From an uncultured Leuconostoc sp. (GTDB lineage: Bacteria > Bacillota > Bacilli > Lactobacillales > Lactobacillaceae), in NCBI RefSeq assembly GCF_946222815.1, contig NZ_CAMJRK010000023.1, positions 1 to 17,157 of the forward strand: 17,157 bases of DNA. Direction: 5' to 3'. Shown piece after piece: positions 6,485-13,029 of the stretch. Position 1 is the stretch's first letter; the number at the start of each line of letters is the position of its first letter. The translations under genes and the position numbers were made by a program. The notes under the pieces were generated by a model that searched no databases, had not been told where the DNA came from, and was given only the letters and a program-made list of their open reading frames with translations.

Positions 6485-6916
6485 TTAATTTGTTTTAGAT
6501 TCATGCTCAGTCGCTAAATCTTTTGTGTTCAAATCTTTTTTAATTTGAGTTGTTGATATTTCAGGTGTGCGCGTTAAATAAACAACCTTTGTATCAGTTT
6601 CATCTTGCAAAAAATCGAATTGGCCAGTCCAATCATCCCCCATCACAAATGTATCTACTTGATATAATTGAACATCCGATGCTTTTTGATCCCACGATGA
6701 TTCTGGAATAACTAAATCAACATAGCGAATGGCTTCTAATAATTGTTTACGTTTTTCATATGAAAAATAGGTTTTCTTTTGTTTTGAATGCCAATTAAAC
6801 TCATCAGTTGAAAGCGCAACAATTAAATAGTCCCCCATTTCTTTGGCACGCTTTAATAAATTGATGTGTCCATAATGTAACATATCAAAAGTACCGTATG
6901 TAATGATTCGTTTCAT
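6485..6916 (-). CDS. tagD: Glycerol-3-phosphate cytidylyltransferase
   Basis: TagD makes CDP-glycerol from CTP and sn-glycerol 3-phosphate. CDP-glycerol donates the glycerol phosphate of wall teichoic acids and of some capsules. The 143-residue protein shows the cytidylyltransferase signatures: TYGTFDMLHYGH with the HxGH motif at 14-17, WTGQFDFL near 96-103, and RTPEISTT at 116-123. It is slightly longer than the 129-residue B. subtilis TagD because of a charged tail. AAAGGG nine bases before the ATG supports the start. It lies 19 bases after the GtrB-type gene and is the last gene of the glf-gtrB-tagD run, closed by a terminator. No CDP-glycerol glycerophosphotransferase (TagB/TagF type) is in the window, so the acceptor is unknown. 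Confidence 0.95.
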   Translation of the reverse strand: MKRIITYGTFDMLHYGHINLLKRAKEMGDYLIVALSTDEFNWHSKQKKTYFSYEKRKQLLEAIRYVDLVIPESSWDQKASDVQLYQVDTFVMGDDWTGQFDFLQDETDTKVVYLTRTPEISTTQIKKDLNTKDLATEHESKTN

Positions 6917-6935
6917 AGTCGCTAACCCTTTAAAT

Positions 6936-7895
6936 TTATTTTTCTTCTCGTGTAATATAAATTGGTCGATGTTTTGATTCTAAAAATATGGCCGCTACAT
7001 AACGACCAATGACACCCAAACTCAACAATTGTATCCCACCAATAAATAAAATAATTGTTACCATCGATGGCCACCCAGCCGCACTGTTATTATAAAATAA
7101 AGCGCGTATGACGATAAATACCGTACTCAATAATGACATAATAAAAGAGATAAAACCAAGACCAGTTATAATTGTTAGTGGAAAAGTTGAAAATGAAACA
7201 ATGCCCTCAATAGCATATTTTAATAATGACCAAAATGACCATGACGTGCTGCCAGCAACACGTTTTCTATTTTCAAATGGGATATATTTTGTTTTAAAGC
7301 CAACCCAACTAAATATGCCTTTGCTAAACCGCTGGTTCTCACTCATTGATAAGATTGCATTAACCATTTGTCGCGTCATCACACGATAGTCACGTGCACC
7401 ATCAACAAGCTGTGTTTCACTGATTTTATTCATCCACACATAAAATTGTGCGGAAAACCACGATCTCAATTTGGCTTCGCCTGCGCGATCTGCTCGTCTT
7501 GTACCTACAGCATCATATTCACCACTTTGCACATCATACAACATTTCTGGCAATAATTCTGGAGGGTCTTGTAGATCAACATCCATCACAGCAACATATT
7601 GTCCAGTCGTTTGCTGAAGACCCGCATAAAGTCCAGCTTCCTTCCCAAAGTTACGAGAAAAACTAATATAATGGACATTGGCATCATGATTAGCTAAGTC
7701 ACGTAAAATGCTCAGTGTGTTATCTGTCGATCCATCATCAACAAAATGATAGTGTATGGTGGCTGTTAATTTATCTTTCAAAGCTGATAACGTCTCATAA
7801 AAAGTTTGAATTGTCTCTTCTTCATTATGAACGGGAACCACAAGTGATAATACTTCTGATTTTTCGATTGCGTCATTATCAAGTTTTTCTGTCAT
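6936..7895 (-). CDS. GtrB/CsbB-type polyprenyl-phosphate glycosyltransferase, membrane-anchored
   Basis: This 319-residue protein has an N-terminal GT2 domain like dolichyl-phosphate mannose synthase. Motifs are LSLVVPVHNEEETI (17-30), FVDDGSTDNT (51-60), FSRNFGKEAGLYAGL (79-93) and the metal site MDVDLQDPPELLP (104-116). Two C-terminal transmembrane helices lie at about 236-268 and 279-306, and the chain ends with a basic tail. Relatives (GtrB, CsbB, YkoT) load one sugar onto undecaprenyl phosphate for later transfer outside the membrane, for example onto teichoic acid. The sugar cannot be told from sequence; glucose or N-acetylglucosamine are common. AGGACC upstream of the ATG supports the start. 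It lies 39 bases after glf and 19 before tagD. No GtrA flippase or GtrC/YfhO-type acceptor transferase is in the window. Confidence 0.93.
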   Translation of the reverse strand: MTEKLDNDAIEKSEVLSLVVPVHNEEETIQTFYETLSALKDKLTATIHYHFVDDGSTDNTLSILRDLANHDANVHYISFSRNFGKEAGLYAGLQQTTGQYVAVMDVDLQDPPELLPEMLYDVQSGEYDAVGTRRADRAGEAKLRSWFSAQFYVWMNKISETQLVDGARDYRVMTRQMVNAILSMSENQRFSKGIFSWVGFKTKYIPFENRKRVAGSTSWSFWSLLKYAIEGIVSFSTFPLTIITGLGFISFIMSLLSTVFIVIRALFYNNSAAGWPSMVTIILFIGGIQLLSLGVIGRYVAAIFLESKHRPIYITREEK

Positions 7896-7934
7896 ATTAG
7901 GTCCTACTTTTTTATGTACGCCCCATTGGGCATC

Positions 7935-9125
7935 TTACTTCGTGTCATCATGTGCAAAATTAAAATCTGAAGCAACATTAAACTCTTCTCGTACAGTATG
8001 AAAGGCGTCATTAAATACTTGATCCATATCAAAATAACGGTATTTACCTAATCGACCGCCAAAAATAATTTCTGGATGCTTTTGTCGTGCTTCTTGTGCA
8101 TACTGCTTATAAATTTGTGTGTTTTTATCATTATTAACTGGGTAATAGGCTTCTTTTGATCGATCCCATTCTTGTGGGTATTCCTTAGTAATGATTGTCT
8201 TACCGGCATCGGCCAACCCGTCAAGATGACGCCATTCCATAACGCGCGTATAGGGCGTTTTGGCATCTGTATAATTAACCACCGCATTCCCTTGATAATT
8301 ATCCGAATCAATCACTTCATGTTCAAAGCGTAATGATCGATACTCTAGCTCACCAAATTGATAATCAAAGAATTGATCAATCATCCCTGTATACAAAACA
8401 CGCGGAAATTCTGACAATAATGTTTCCTTATGATCAAAAAAGTCTGTATCAGTTAACACATCAACTAAGCCTTCCGACTGTGACAACATCCGCTCAAATA
8501 TTTGCGTATAGCCACCAACTGGGATTCCTTGATAACGGTGATTAAAATAATTATTGTCATAAATAAAGCGAACGGGTAAGCGTTTTATAATGAAAGCTGG
8601 TAGTTCAGTTGCTGGACGTCCCCATTGCTTTTCAGTATAACCTTTGATTAACTTTTCATAAATATCCGTGCCAATCAAAGAAATAGCTTGTTCTTCCAAG
8701 TTGCGTGGCTGACGGTCCCCTAAATCTTTCAACGCTAATTCACGTTGTTCAGCGATTTTGGCTTGTGCTTCATCCGGTGTTTTAGTGCCCCACATTTGAT
8801 AAAACGTATTCATATTGAATGGTAAATTGTATAAAGTTCCTTGATAATTAGCGACAACTTGATTTTGATAGCCGTTAAATTCCGCAAATTGACGAATATA
8901 ATCCCACACTTCTTTATTATCCGTGTGAAAAATGTGTGCACCAAAATCATGCACCGTAATACCATGTTCGACATGCGTGTGTGTATTACCAGCAATATAC
9001 GGCCGTTTTTCAACAATTAACGACTTTTTACCACGTTTGGCCGCTTCATAAGCAAAAATCATGCCAAAAGGTCCTGCTCCTACAATTAAATAATCATAAT
9101 TTTTTGTGTTAAATTTATTTACCAT
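7935..9125 (-). CDS. glf: UDP-galactopyranose mutase
   Basis: This flavoenzyme interconverts UDP-galactopyranose and UDP-galactofuranose, the donor for galactofuranose in surface polysaccharides. From the chosen start it has 396 residues, a normal length. The FAD-binding motif VGAGPFG is at 15-21, with a downstream acidic residue in IVEKRPYIAGN. It is followed by DFGAHIFHTDNKEVW (60-74), a hallmark of the family. Later features include YTEKQWG, the NNYFNHRYQGIPVGGY stretch and a C-terminal GGRLGKYRYFDMDQ that contacts FAD. The frame opens ten codons further upstream, at 9155. The start at 9125 is preferred because GGAGA lies five bases before it and the protein then begins MVNKFNTKNYDYLIVGAG. 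It heads the glf-gtrB-tagD run. Confidence 0.97.
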   Translation of the reverse strand: MVNKFNTKNYDYLIVGAGPFGMIFAYEAAKRGKKSLIVEKRPYIAGNTHTHVEHGITVHDFGAHIFHTDNKEVWDYIRQFAEFNGYQNQVVANYQGTLYNLPFNMNTFYQMWGTKTPDEAQAKIAEQRELALKDLGDRQPRNLEEQAISLIGTDIYEKLIKGYTEKQWGRPATELPAFIIKRLPVRFIYDNNYFNHRYQGIPVGGYTQIFERMLSQSEGLVDVLTDTDFFDHKETLLSEFPRVLYTGMIDQFFDYQFGELEYRSLRFEHEVIDSDNYQGNAVVNYTDAKTPYTRVMEWRHLDGLADAGKTIITKEYPQEWDRSKEAYYPVNNDKNTQIYKQYAQEARQKHPEIIFGGRLGKYRYFDMDQVFNDAFHTVREEFNVASDFNFAHDDTK

Positions 9126-9154
9126 AATATCTCCATTATACCTGACTAACTGCA

Positions 9155-9183
9155 ATGATAGTTTTTTTATTGGTAATAGTCAT
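9155..9183 (-). promoter_or_regulatory. Probable promoter of glf-gtrB-tagD
   Basis: The minus strand reads ATGACT (4 of 6), exactly 17 bases, then TATCAT (5 of 6). Transcription would start about 23 bases before the glf ATG and keep the GGAGA ribosome site. It lies between the preceding terminator and glf. Confidence 0.5.
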
Positions 9184-9210
9184 TTATAAACATATCGTTT
9201 CACTGCAATT

Positions 9211-9242
9211 TAAAAAGCACTTTTAATACTAAAAGTACTTTT
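9211..9242 (-). terminator. Probable terminator after the DUF4422 gene
   Basis: A 13-bp AT-rich stem with one G-U pair and a four-base loop is flanked by A and T runs on both sides, about 30 bases past the stop at 9271. It could work in either direction. The stem is AT-rich, so efficiency is uncertain. Each arm is also nearly self-complementary around AAAAGTACTTTT. Confidence 0.55.
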
Positions 9243-9270
9243 AAATTATATCATATAATTAATCTGTCTC

Positions 9271-10047
9271 CTAAACACGTCCAAACCCTATTTTTCGTGC
9301 TAAAAATCTACCACCCTTGCGTAACCAGTTTTGTTTTTCCATAAATGTTACTGGCACTTCGGTATAATTGACATGATTTTTTTCTAACCAAACATCAAGT
9401 AATCGTTCACTTAAAAAGCCATAAACACGCTTTTCATAAGTATCCCAATTCACAACATCAGGCTGTATTTTTTTTTCAACTGCAAACAAAATTTCAAATA
9501 GCCAGTCAATATAAGCATCATACTCAGCGCGTCGCATGATAAACATATTAAACATATGCGCCCATGTACGTGCCATATTACGATCATATACTGCTAGATA
9601 TGAAGGCTGCTCATCCGCAATCACCTCACGTAAAACATCCAGCGCTATGCCATGATGTGCATGTCGGTAATGAGATTGACTGCTTTCTATCCAATATCGC
9701 CTTTTTTTCGGTACAAGAACAGGTGTTTTTTTCAACAAATTTTGTATGTCTGTTTCAGACAAAATGCTATTTAAATCCTTTTTCTTTGAAAATGAAAAAA
9801 ATCTGCGATAATGCACAAGTCCAATAAAATCAGCATCCAAATTATGTCTTGCCCAATATAATGCTGTCAACTCGTTAAAATAGGGATTTTTATTCGAAAT
9901 ATTGGTACCTGTATCATCAGGTACATAACCTGCAAGTTTTTCCGATGCAATCGCTGCACCAACCTGAATTGGTATATAAATTTTTTTATTGCTAGGCACA
10001 CATGCTTGTTTATGAGCTGCGACTAAAATCTTAATTTTTGCTACCAT
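9271..10047 (-). CDS. DUF4422 family protein, probable polysaccharide glycosyltransferase
   Basis: This 258-residue protein fits DUF4422, a family found in capsule and exopolysaccharide clusters and thought to be glycosyltransferases. Visible family marks are KIKILVAAHKQ at the N-terminus, IYIPIQVGAA (23-32), NKNPYFNELTALYWARHN (52-69) and GLVHYRRFF (76-84). Later come HAHHG near residue 132 and MFNMFIMRR. There is no signal peptide or clear membrane helix, and the basic C-terminus (LRKGGRFLARKIGFGR) may bind the membrane. Its donor sugar is unknown. The neighbouring glf makes galactofuranose a candidate. No Shine-Dalgarno is visible before the ATG. Instead an 18-codon ORF that follows the sugar transferase gene overlaps its start by seven bases, so translation is likely coupled. 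A terminator follows. Confidence 0.87.
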   Translation of the reverse strand: MVAKIKILVAAHKQACVPSNKKIYIPIQVGAAIASEKLAGYVPDDTGTNISNKNPYFNELTALYWARHNLDADFIGLVHYRRFFSFSKKKDLNSILSETDIQNLLKKTPVLVPKKRRYWIESSQSHYRHAHHGIALDVLREVIADEQPSYLAVYDRNMARTWAHMFNMFIMRRAEYDAYIDWLFEILFAVEKKIQPDVVNWDTYEKRVYGFLSERLLDVWLEKNHVNYTEVPVTFMEKQNWLRKGGRFLARKIGFGRV

Positions 10048-10097
10048 ACTTTTACCATATCAAAATAATTAGCCTTGCATTGTCTATTATTAACCAT
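10041..10097 (-). CDS. Possible 18-codon coupling ORF upstream of the DUF4422 gene
   Basis: An AAGGAG site inside the last codons of the sugar transferase gene lies nine bases before an ATG. That ATG is one base past the transferase stop. The frame encodes MVNNRQCKANYFDMVKVW and stops seven bases inside the DUF4422 gene. The DUF4422 start lacks its own ribosome site, so this short frame may carry ribosomes to it. The TTGATATGGT sequence occurs at both starts. The peptide itself may have no function. Confidence 0.42.
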   Translation of the reverse strand: MVNNRQCKANYFDMVKVW

Positions 10098-10098
10098 A

Positions 10099-10734
10099 TC
10101 AATAGGCTCCTTTAGACTTAAAAATGGCAATCACGTTTCTAAATACGATACTAATATCATAAAAGAATCCTGCATGAGCAACATATTCTAATTCTATTTG
10201 TGTCCGTTCAGGGTATTCAATTAATGACCGACCACTAGCTTGCCATAGACCTAGTGCACCAGGTCTAACTGACAAAAATATATCTTTTTGATCGCCATAC
10301 TCTTTTAACTCTTCAGCAACAATTGGACGTGGTCCGACTAAACTCATATCCCCAATCAACATATTCCAAAATTGTGGTAATTCATCAATTGATGAACGAC
10401 GCAAAAAGGAACCTAGTTTTGTAATCCGAGGATCTTCTTTTGTTGGTAATTTATAGCCACTAGCAACGTATTTTTCGTATAGTACCTTATCTGCTTTTAA
10501 AATTTCCTCAGCATTTGGTACCATTGAGCGGAACTTATAAATATAAAAAGGTTTCCCCGCTTTACCAATTCGTTGTTGTTCAAATAACGCCGATGATTTT
10601 GGGCTATCCATTTTTAATAGCACAAAGACAATCACAAATATGGGTGATAATACAATTAATCCAAGTAACGCAAAAACCACATCAATGATTCGTTTAGTAA
10701 TTAAATATGATTTGTGTTTTGGCTTGATTTTCAA
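10099..10734 (-). CDS. Priming sugar-phosphate transferase (bacterial sugar transferase, PF02397 type)
   Basis: This 211-residue monotopic enzyme would transfer a sugar 1-phosphate, often galactose or glucose, from its UDP-sugar to undecaprenyl phosphate. This is the first step of capsule or exopolysaccharide repeat assembly. A hydrophobic helix spans about 16-40. The catalytic domain shows FEQQRIGKAGKPFYIYKFRSM (51-71), DPRITKLGSFLRRSSIDELP (101-120) with the catalytic pair Asp117-Glu118, and GDMSLVGPRP (128-137). This is the short form, consisting only of the anchor and catalytic domain. The start codon is TTG with a weak AGG-type site, 15 bases after the map stop. No ATG is available upstream in this frame. 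The promoter must be that of map, an odd pairing with a housekeeping gene. The sugar is not determinable. Confidence 0.93.
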   Translation of the reverse strand: MKIKPKHKSYLITKRIIDVVFALLGLIVLSPIFVIVFVLLKMDSPKSSALFEQQRIGKAGKPFYIYKFRSMVPNAEEILKADKVLYEKYVASGYKLPTKEDPRITKLGSFLRRSSIDELPQFWNMLIGDMSLVGPRPIVAEELKEYGDQKDIFLSVRPGALGLWQASGRSLIEYPERTQIELEYVAHAGFFYDISIVFRNVIAIFKSKGAY

Positions 10735-10749
10735 ATTCTCAACCTACTT

Positions 10750-11538
10750 TTACAAATATTTTGCATCAAATTCCGAATCTTGACTTGTTAATATTTTTGG
10801 TCCATCTTTTGTAATTGCTAGTGTGTGCTCATATTGCGCTGACCATGAACCATCATGCGTTGTTACAGTCCAACCATCTTCAGCAGTGTCATCAGTGTCA
10901 ACTTCCCATCCACCAATATTAATCATCGGCTCAATAGTAATAACCATGCCTTCACGCAAACGAATACCATGACCTGGTTTGCCATAATGAGGCACTTGTG
11001 GTTCTTCATGCATCGTTGGCCCAACACCGTGACCGATATATTGACGTACATCCCCGTAATGATTTTCAACTTCAGTATATTGCTGAATGGCGTTGCCTAT
11101 ATCGCCAATACGATTACCAATAACTGCTTGATCAATACCTAGATACATGGCTTTTTTTGTGACAGCCATTAATTTTTTTATTTCAGGCGTTACTTCCCCC
11201 ACAGCATAAGACCATGCAGAGTCTGATACAGCCCCTCTAAGCGCAACAACGGTGTCTACTTTAACTAAATCACCATTTTTCAAATGCAACCCTTTACGAG
11301 GCAAACCATGAGCTACTTCATTGTTAACACTAATTGTCGTTGCATATTTAAACCCTTCAAATCCAACTTGTGAAGGTACCGCACCGTGACTTTCAATATA
11401 GTCGCGTGATTTTGTTTCAATTTCCCATGTATCAATTCCTGGTTTAATTAACTCTTGTAACATGTGGTGCATACCAGCAATAATTGCGCCAGATTCACGC
11501 ATTGCTTCTATTTCTCTTGGTGATTTTAAAGTAATCAT
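10750..11538 (-). CDS. map: Methionine aminopeptidase, type I
   Basis: MAP removes the initiator methionine from nascent proteins when the second residue is small. The 262-residue protein has the pita-bread fold signatures. The five metal ligands are all visible: Asp95 and Asp106 (VDTVVALRGAVSD), His170 (GHGVGPTMHEEP), Glu203 (TIEPMI) and Glu237 (YEHTLAI). The substrate-site His77 is in VAHGLP. No N-terminal extension is present, so it is the simple form. The ribosome site is weak (AAGAAG upstream of the ATG). A perfect TATAAT about 65 bases before the ATG is the likely promoter. The sugar transferase gene follows after 15 bases with no terminator, so map expression would also drive the start of the polysaccharide genes. 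Confidence 0.97.
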   Translation of the reverse strand: MITLKSPREIEAMRESGAIIAGMHHMLQELIKPGIDTWEIETKSRDYIESHGAVPSQVGFEGFKYATTISVNNEVAHGLPRKGLHLKNGDLVKVDTVVALRGAVSDSAWSYAVGEVTPEIKKLMAVTKKAMYLGIDQAVIGNRIGDIGNAIQQYTEVENHYGDVRQYIGHGVGPTMHEEPQVPHYGKPGHGIRLREGMVITIEPMINIGGWEVDTDDTAEDGWTVTTHDGSWSAQYEHTLAITKDGPKILTSQDSEFDAKYL

Positions 11539-11601
11539 TTTGTATCTTCTTTCTGGAAAACAAATCGAATATCGCTTATTATTTAATTAACAATATCTTA
11601 C

Positions 11602-11607
11602 ATTATA
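11602..11607 (-). promoter_or_regulatory. -10 element of the probable map promoter
   Basis: The minus strand carries a perfect TATAAT in GGTATAATG, between the glk terminator and map. The -35 region is poor at every normal spacing. The leader would be about 57 bases. Confidence 0.45.
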
Positions 11608-11649
11608 CCTTTTTTAGGCTATAAAGTGTTATTTATTAAAAAACGTGTC

Positions 11650-11673
11650 AAAAAAAACAACCAAATGGTTGTT
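11650..11673 (-). terminator. Rho-independent terminator after glk
   Basis: On the minus strand a perfect 7-bp stem (AACAACC with GGTTGTT, four-base loop) is followed by eight T. It lies about 18 bases past the glk stop. Confidence 0.87.
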
Positions 11674-11690
11674 AGATCTATTGTACTTAT

Positions 11691-12659
11691 TTAGTTATTA
11701 TTAACACGTGCCAATGATGCTGCACCAATGACACCCGCATCATTGCCTAACTCAGCTAATTTAACACGCGTCGTACTTCTGACTGTTGGAAATGCAAATA
11801 TTTGCCAATTTTTTTCTACACGAGCCCGCAAAAACTCACCTGCTGCCGCGACACCACCACCAATAACAACGGCTGATGGGTTTAATATGTTAGACATAGC
11901 TGCTGTAGCATAGCCTAAGTAATAGGCTACTTTATCAATGACTTTATTAGCCAAAAAATCACCATCTTTTGCTAAATCAAACACAATTTTTGAAGTGACT
12001 TCATCACCATTAGAAATTAATTGTTTTAACTTTGAAGAACCAACGTACTCTTCAGAAAAGTCTTGTGCCAAGTGTACAACGCCAGTCGCAGATGTATATT
12101 GCTCTAAGCAGCCTTTGTTCCCACAAGTGCATAAATAGCCGTTTGGTTCAACAACAACGTGCCCAACTTCACCGCCAGCACCGGCAGTGCCATGAATGAG
12201 TTGACCATTCGACACTAACCCACCACCAACACCGGTGCCAAGTGTAATAAACGATACTTCATCATCATTATTACCAGCACCTCGCCAAGCCTCGCCAAGT
12301 GCTGCAGCATTCGCGTCATTATCAATTGTTAAGACAAAACCAGTGCCAGCTTCAATGTCTGCTTTCACGTTTTGTTCTGTTTTCCAATTTAAATTATAAG
12401 CCCCAGTTACAGTACCAGTCATCCGGTTTACCGTGCCCGGCGTACCCATACCAATACCAATCACACGCGTTGGATCTAACTGATATAAGTCAAGGTGATG
12501 ATTAATTGATTCAATAATATCTGGTACAATATGTGCACCTTCATCAAAAACATTTGTTTTAATTGACCATTTTTGTTGAATTTCACCCGCTTCAGTCAAA
12601 ATAGCAAACTTAATTGTTGTGCCACCAAGGTCAACACCGATTAATTTATCTTTAGCCAT
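11691..12659 (-). CDS. glk: Glucokinase, ROK family
   Basis: The enzyme phosphorylates glucose with ATP to glucose 6-phosphate in the cytosol, feeding glycolysis or the phosphoketolase pathway. The 322-residue protein opens with the ATP-binding phosphate-1 motif GVDLGGTTIKFAI (8-20). It continues with DNDANAAALGEAW (113-125), whose second Asp is the catalytic base, then GTGVGGGLV (141-149) and EVGHVVVEPNG (164-174). The ROK zinc site CTCGNKGC, with three Cys, is at 177-184. It follows yqgQ, as glcK does in Bacillus, but a terminator and a new promoter lie between them here. The ribosome site at the ATG is weak (AAGA), while a very strong AGGAGG lies about 65 bases upstream in the leader. This suggests control of translation or attenuation. 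Confidence 0.96.
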   Translation of the reverse strand: MAKDKLIGVDLGGTTIKFAILTEAGEIQQKWSIKTNVFDEGAHIVPDIIESINHHLDLYQLDPTRVIGIGMGTPGTVNRMTGTVTGAYNLNWKTEQNVKADIEAGTGFVLTIDNDANAAALGEAWRGAGNNDDEVSFITLGTGVGGGLVSNGQLIHGTAGAGGEVGHVVVEPNGYLCTCGNKGCLEQYTSATGVVHLAQDFSEEYVGSSKLKQLISNGDEVTSKIVFDLAKDGDFLANKVIDKVAYYLGYATAAMSNILNPSAVVIGGGVAAAGEFLRARVEKNWQIFAFPTVRSTTRVKLAELGNDAGVIGAASLARVNNN

Positions 12660-12669
12660 TATCTTAAAA

Positions 12670-12721
12670 GTGCAACATACCGTTATCGACGAAATTCAAT
12701 CTCTATCCTACGGTACAGCAC
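12670..12721 (-). promoter_or_regulatory. Long stem-loop in the glk leader
   Basis: In the mRNA a 12-base left arm (GTGCTGTACCGT) pairs with ACGGTATGTTGCAC through 12 pairs. Two of these are G-U and there is one two-base bulge. The apex is 26 bases long. The right arm ends 10 bases before the glk ATG and is followed by TTTT. The left arm lies wholly within a 6-codon ORF, so a translating ribosome would open the stem. The layout resembles an attenuator; function is inferred. Confidence 0.4.
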
Positions 12722-12723
12722 AT
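12703..12723 (-). CDS. Possible 6-codon leader peptide ORF of glk
   Basis: ATG TGC TGT ACC GTA GGA TAG encodes MCCTVG and is preceded by a full AGGAGG four bases upstream (12728-12733). A GTG two bases further, in another frame, would give a 12-codon peptide with six-base spacing, so either start may be used. Neither frame matches glk, so this is not a glk extension. It occupies the left arm of the leader stem-loop. Confidence 0.4.
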   Translation of the reverse strand: MCCTVG

Positions 12724-12753
12724 GTTTCCTCCTAATAAGTTGATTACTCACTC

Positions 12754-12783
12754 ATTTTAACAGAAAACGCTTGCAAATTGCAA
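12754..12783 (-). promoter_or_regulatory. Probable promoter of glk, overlapping the preceding terminator
   Basis: The minus strand reads TTGCAA (4 of 6), 18 bases, then TAAAAT (5 of 6) with a TGT extension. The -35 is within the terminator hairpin. The arms of that hairpin each match the catabolite-responsive consensus TGNAANCGNTNNCA at all but one fixed position. CcpA could therefore bind over the -35, which is inference only. The transcript would have a leader of about 88 bases. Confidence 0.45.
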
Positions 12784-12791
12784 GCGTTTTC
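12763..12791 (-). terminator. Hairpin terminator after yqgQ, with cre-like arms
   Basis: GAAAACGCTTGC and GCAAGCGTTTTC form a perfect 12-bp stem around a five-base loop, 31 bases past the yqgQ stop. On the minus strand the arm ends in TTTT followed by CTGTT, a moderate U-tail. The symmetric A and T flanks would allow action in both directions. Confidence 0.7.
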
Positions 12792-12822
12792 ATAACTTTC
12801 AACAAACCAATGTTTACCAGCA

Positions 12823-13029
12823 TCAATCACTCGGATTTTCTTCTTCCAATCGATGTTCATGTGCTAATATTAATTTCATTGTAGCATATTGTTTATGATC
12901 AATAACGTCTGCGGTTTTTAAATTATCAACTTCTAATGCAGCCATCTCAATATCCCACATCCGTTTACCAACATGAATATAAATGCCAAATGTTTTTAAA
13001 TAAGTCAGTATGTCATAAAAATTCTTCAT
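12823..13029 (-). CDS. yqgQ: YqgQ family small protein (DUF910)
   Basis: This 68-residue protein begins MKNFYDILTYLKTFGIYIHV and continues GKRMWDIEMAALEVDNL, matching the small YqgQ family. In Bacillus and lactobacilli that family lies between a rhomboid gene and glucokinase. The function is unknown. The predicted structure is a small helical bundle, and RNA binding has been suggested for the family without proof. The open frame extends 53 codons further upstream inside the rhomboid gene. The start at 13029 is preferred because AGGGGG lies seven bases before it, the family begins there, and its ATGA overlaps the rhomboid stop by four bases. The C-terminus is acidic (HEHRLEEENPSD). A terminator follows. 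Confidence 0.92.
   Translation of the reverse strand: MKNFYDILTYLKTFGIYIHVGKRMWDIEMAALEVDNLKTADVIDHKQYATMKLILAHEHRLEEENPSD

Noticed and set aside
9131..9140. TATAAT directly before the glf ribosome site
   Set aside because: A start from it would remove the Shine-Dalgarno, and it has no matching -35. The ATGACT-17-TATCAT pair upstream fits better.
9126..9155. Upstream ATG extending glf by ten codons
   Set aside because: The Shine-Dalgarno GGAGA lies inside this extension and serves the ATG at 9125. The extension has no homology with the enzyme start.
12660..12740. The strong AGGAGG and ATG at 12723 as the true start of glk with a frameshift
   Set aside because: The distance to the glk ATG is not a multiple of three, the frame stops after six codons, and the protein from 12659 begins exactly as ROK kinases do.
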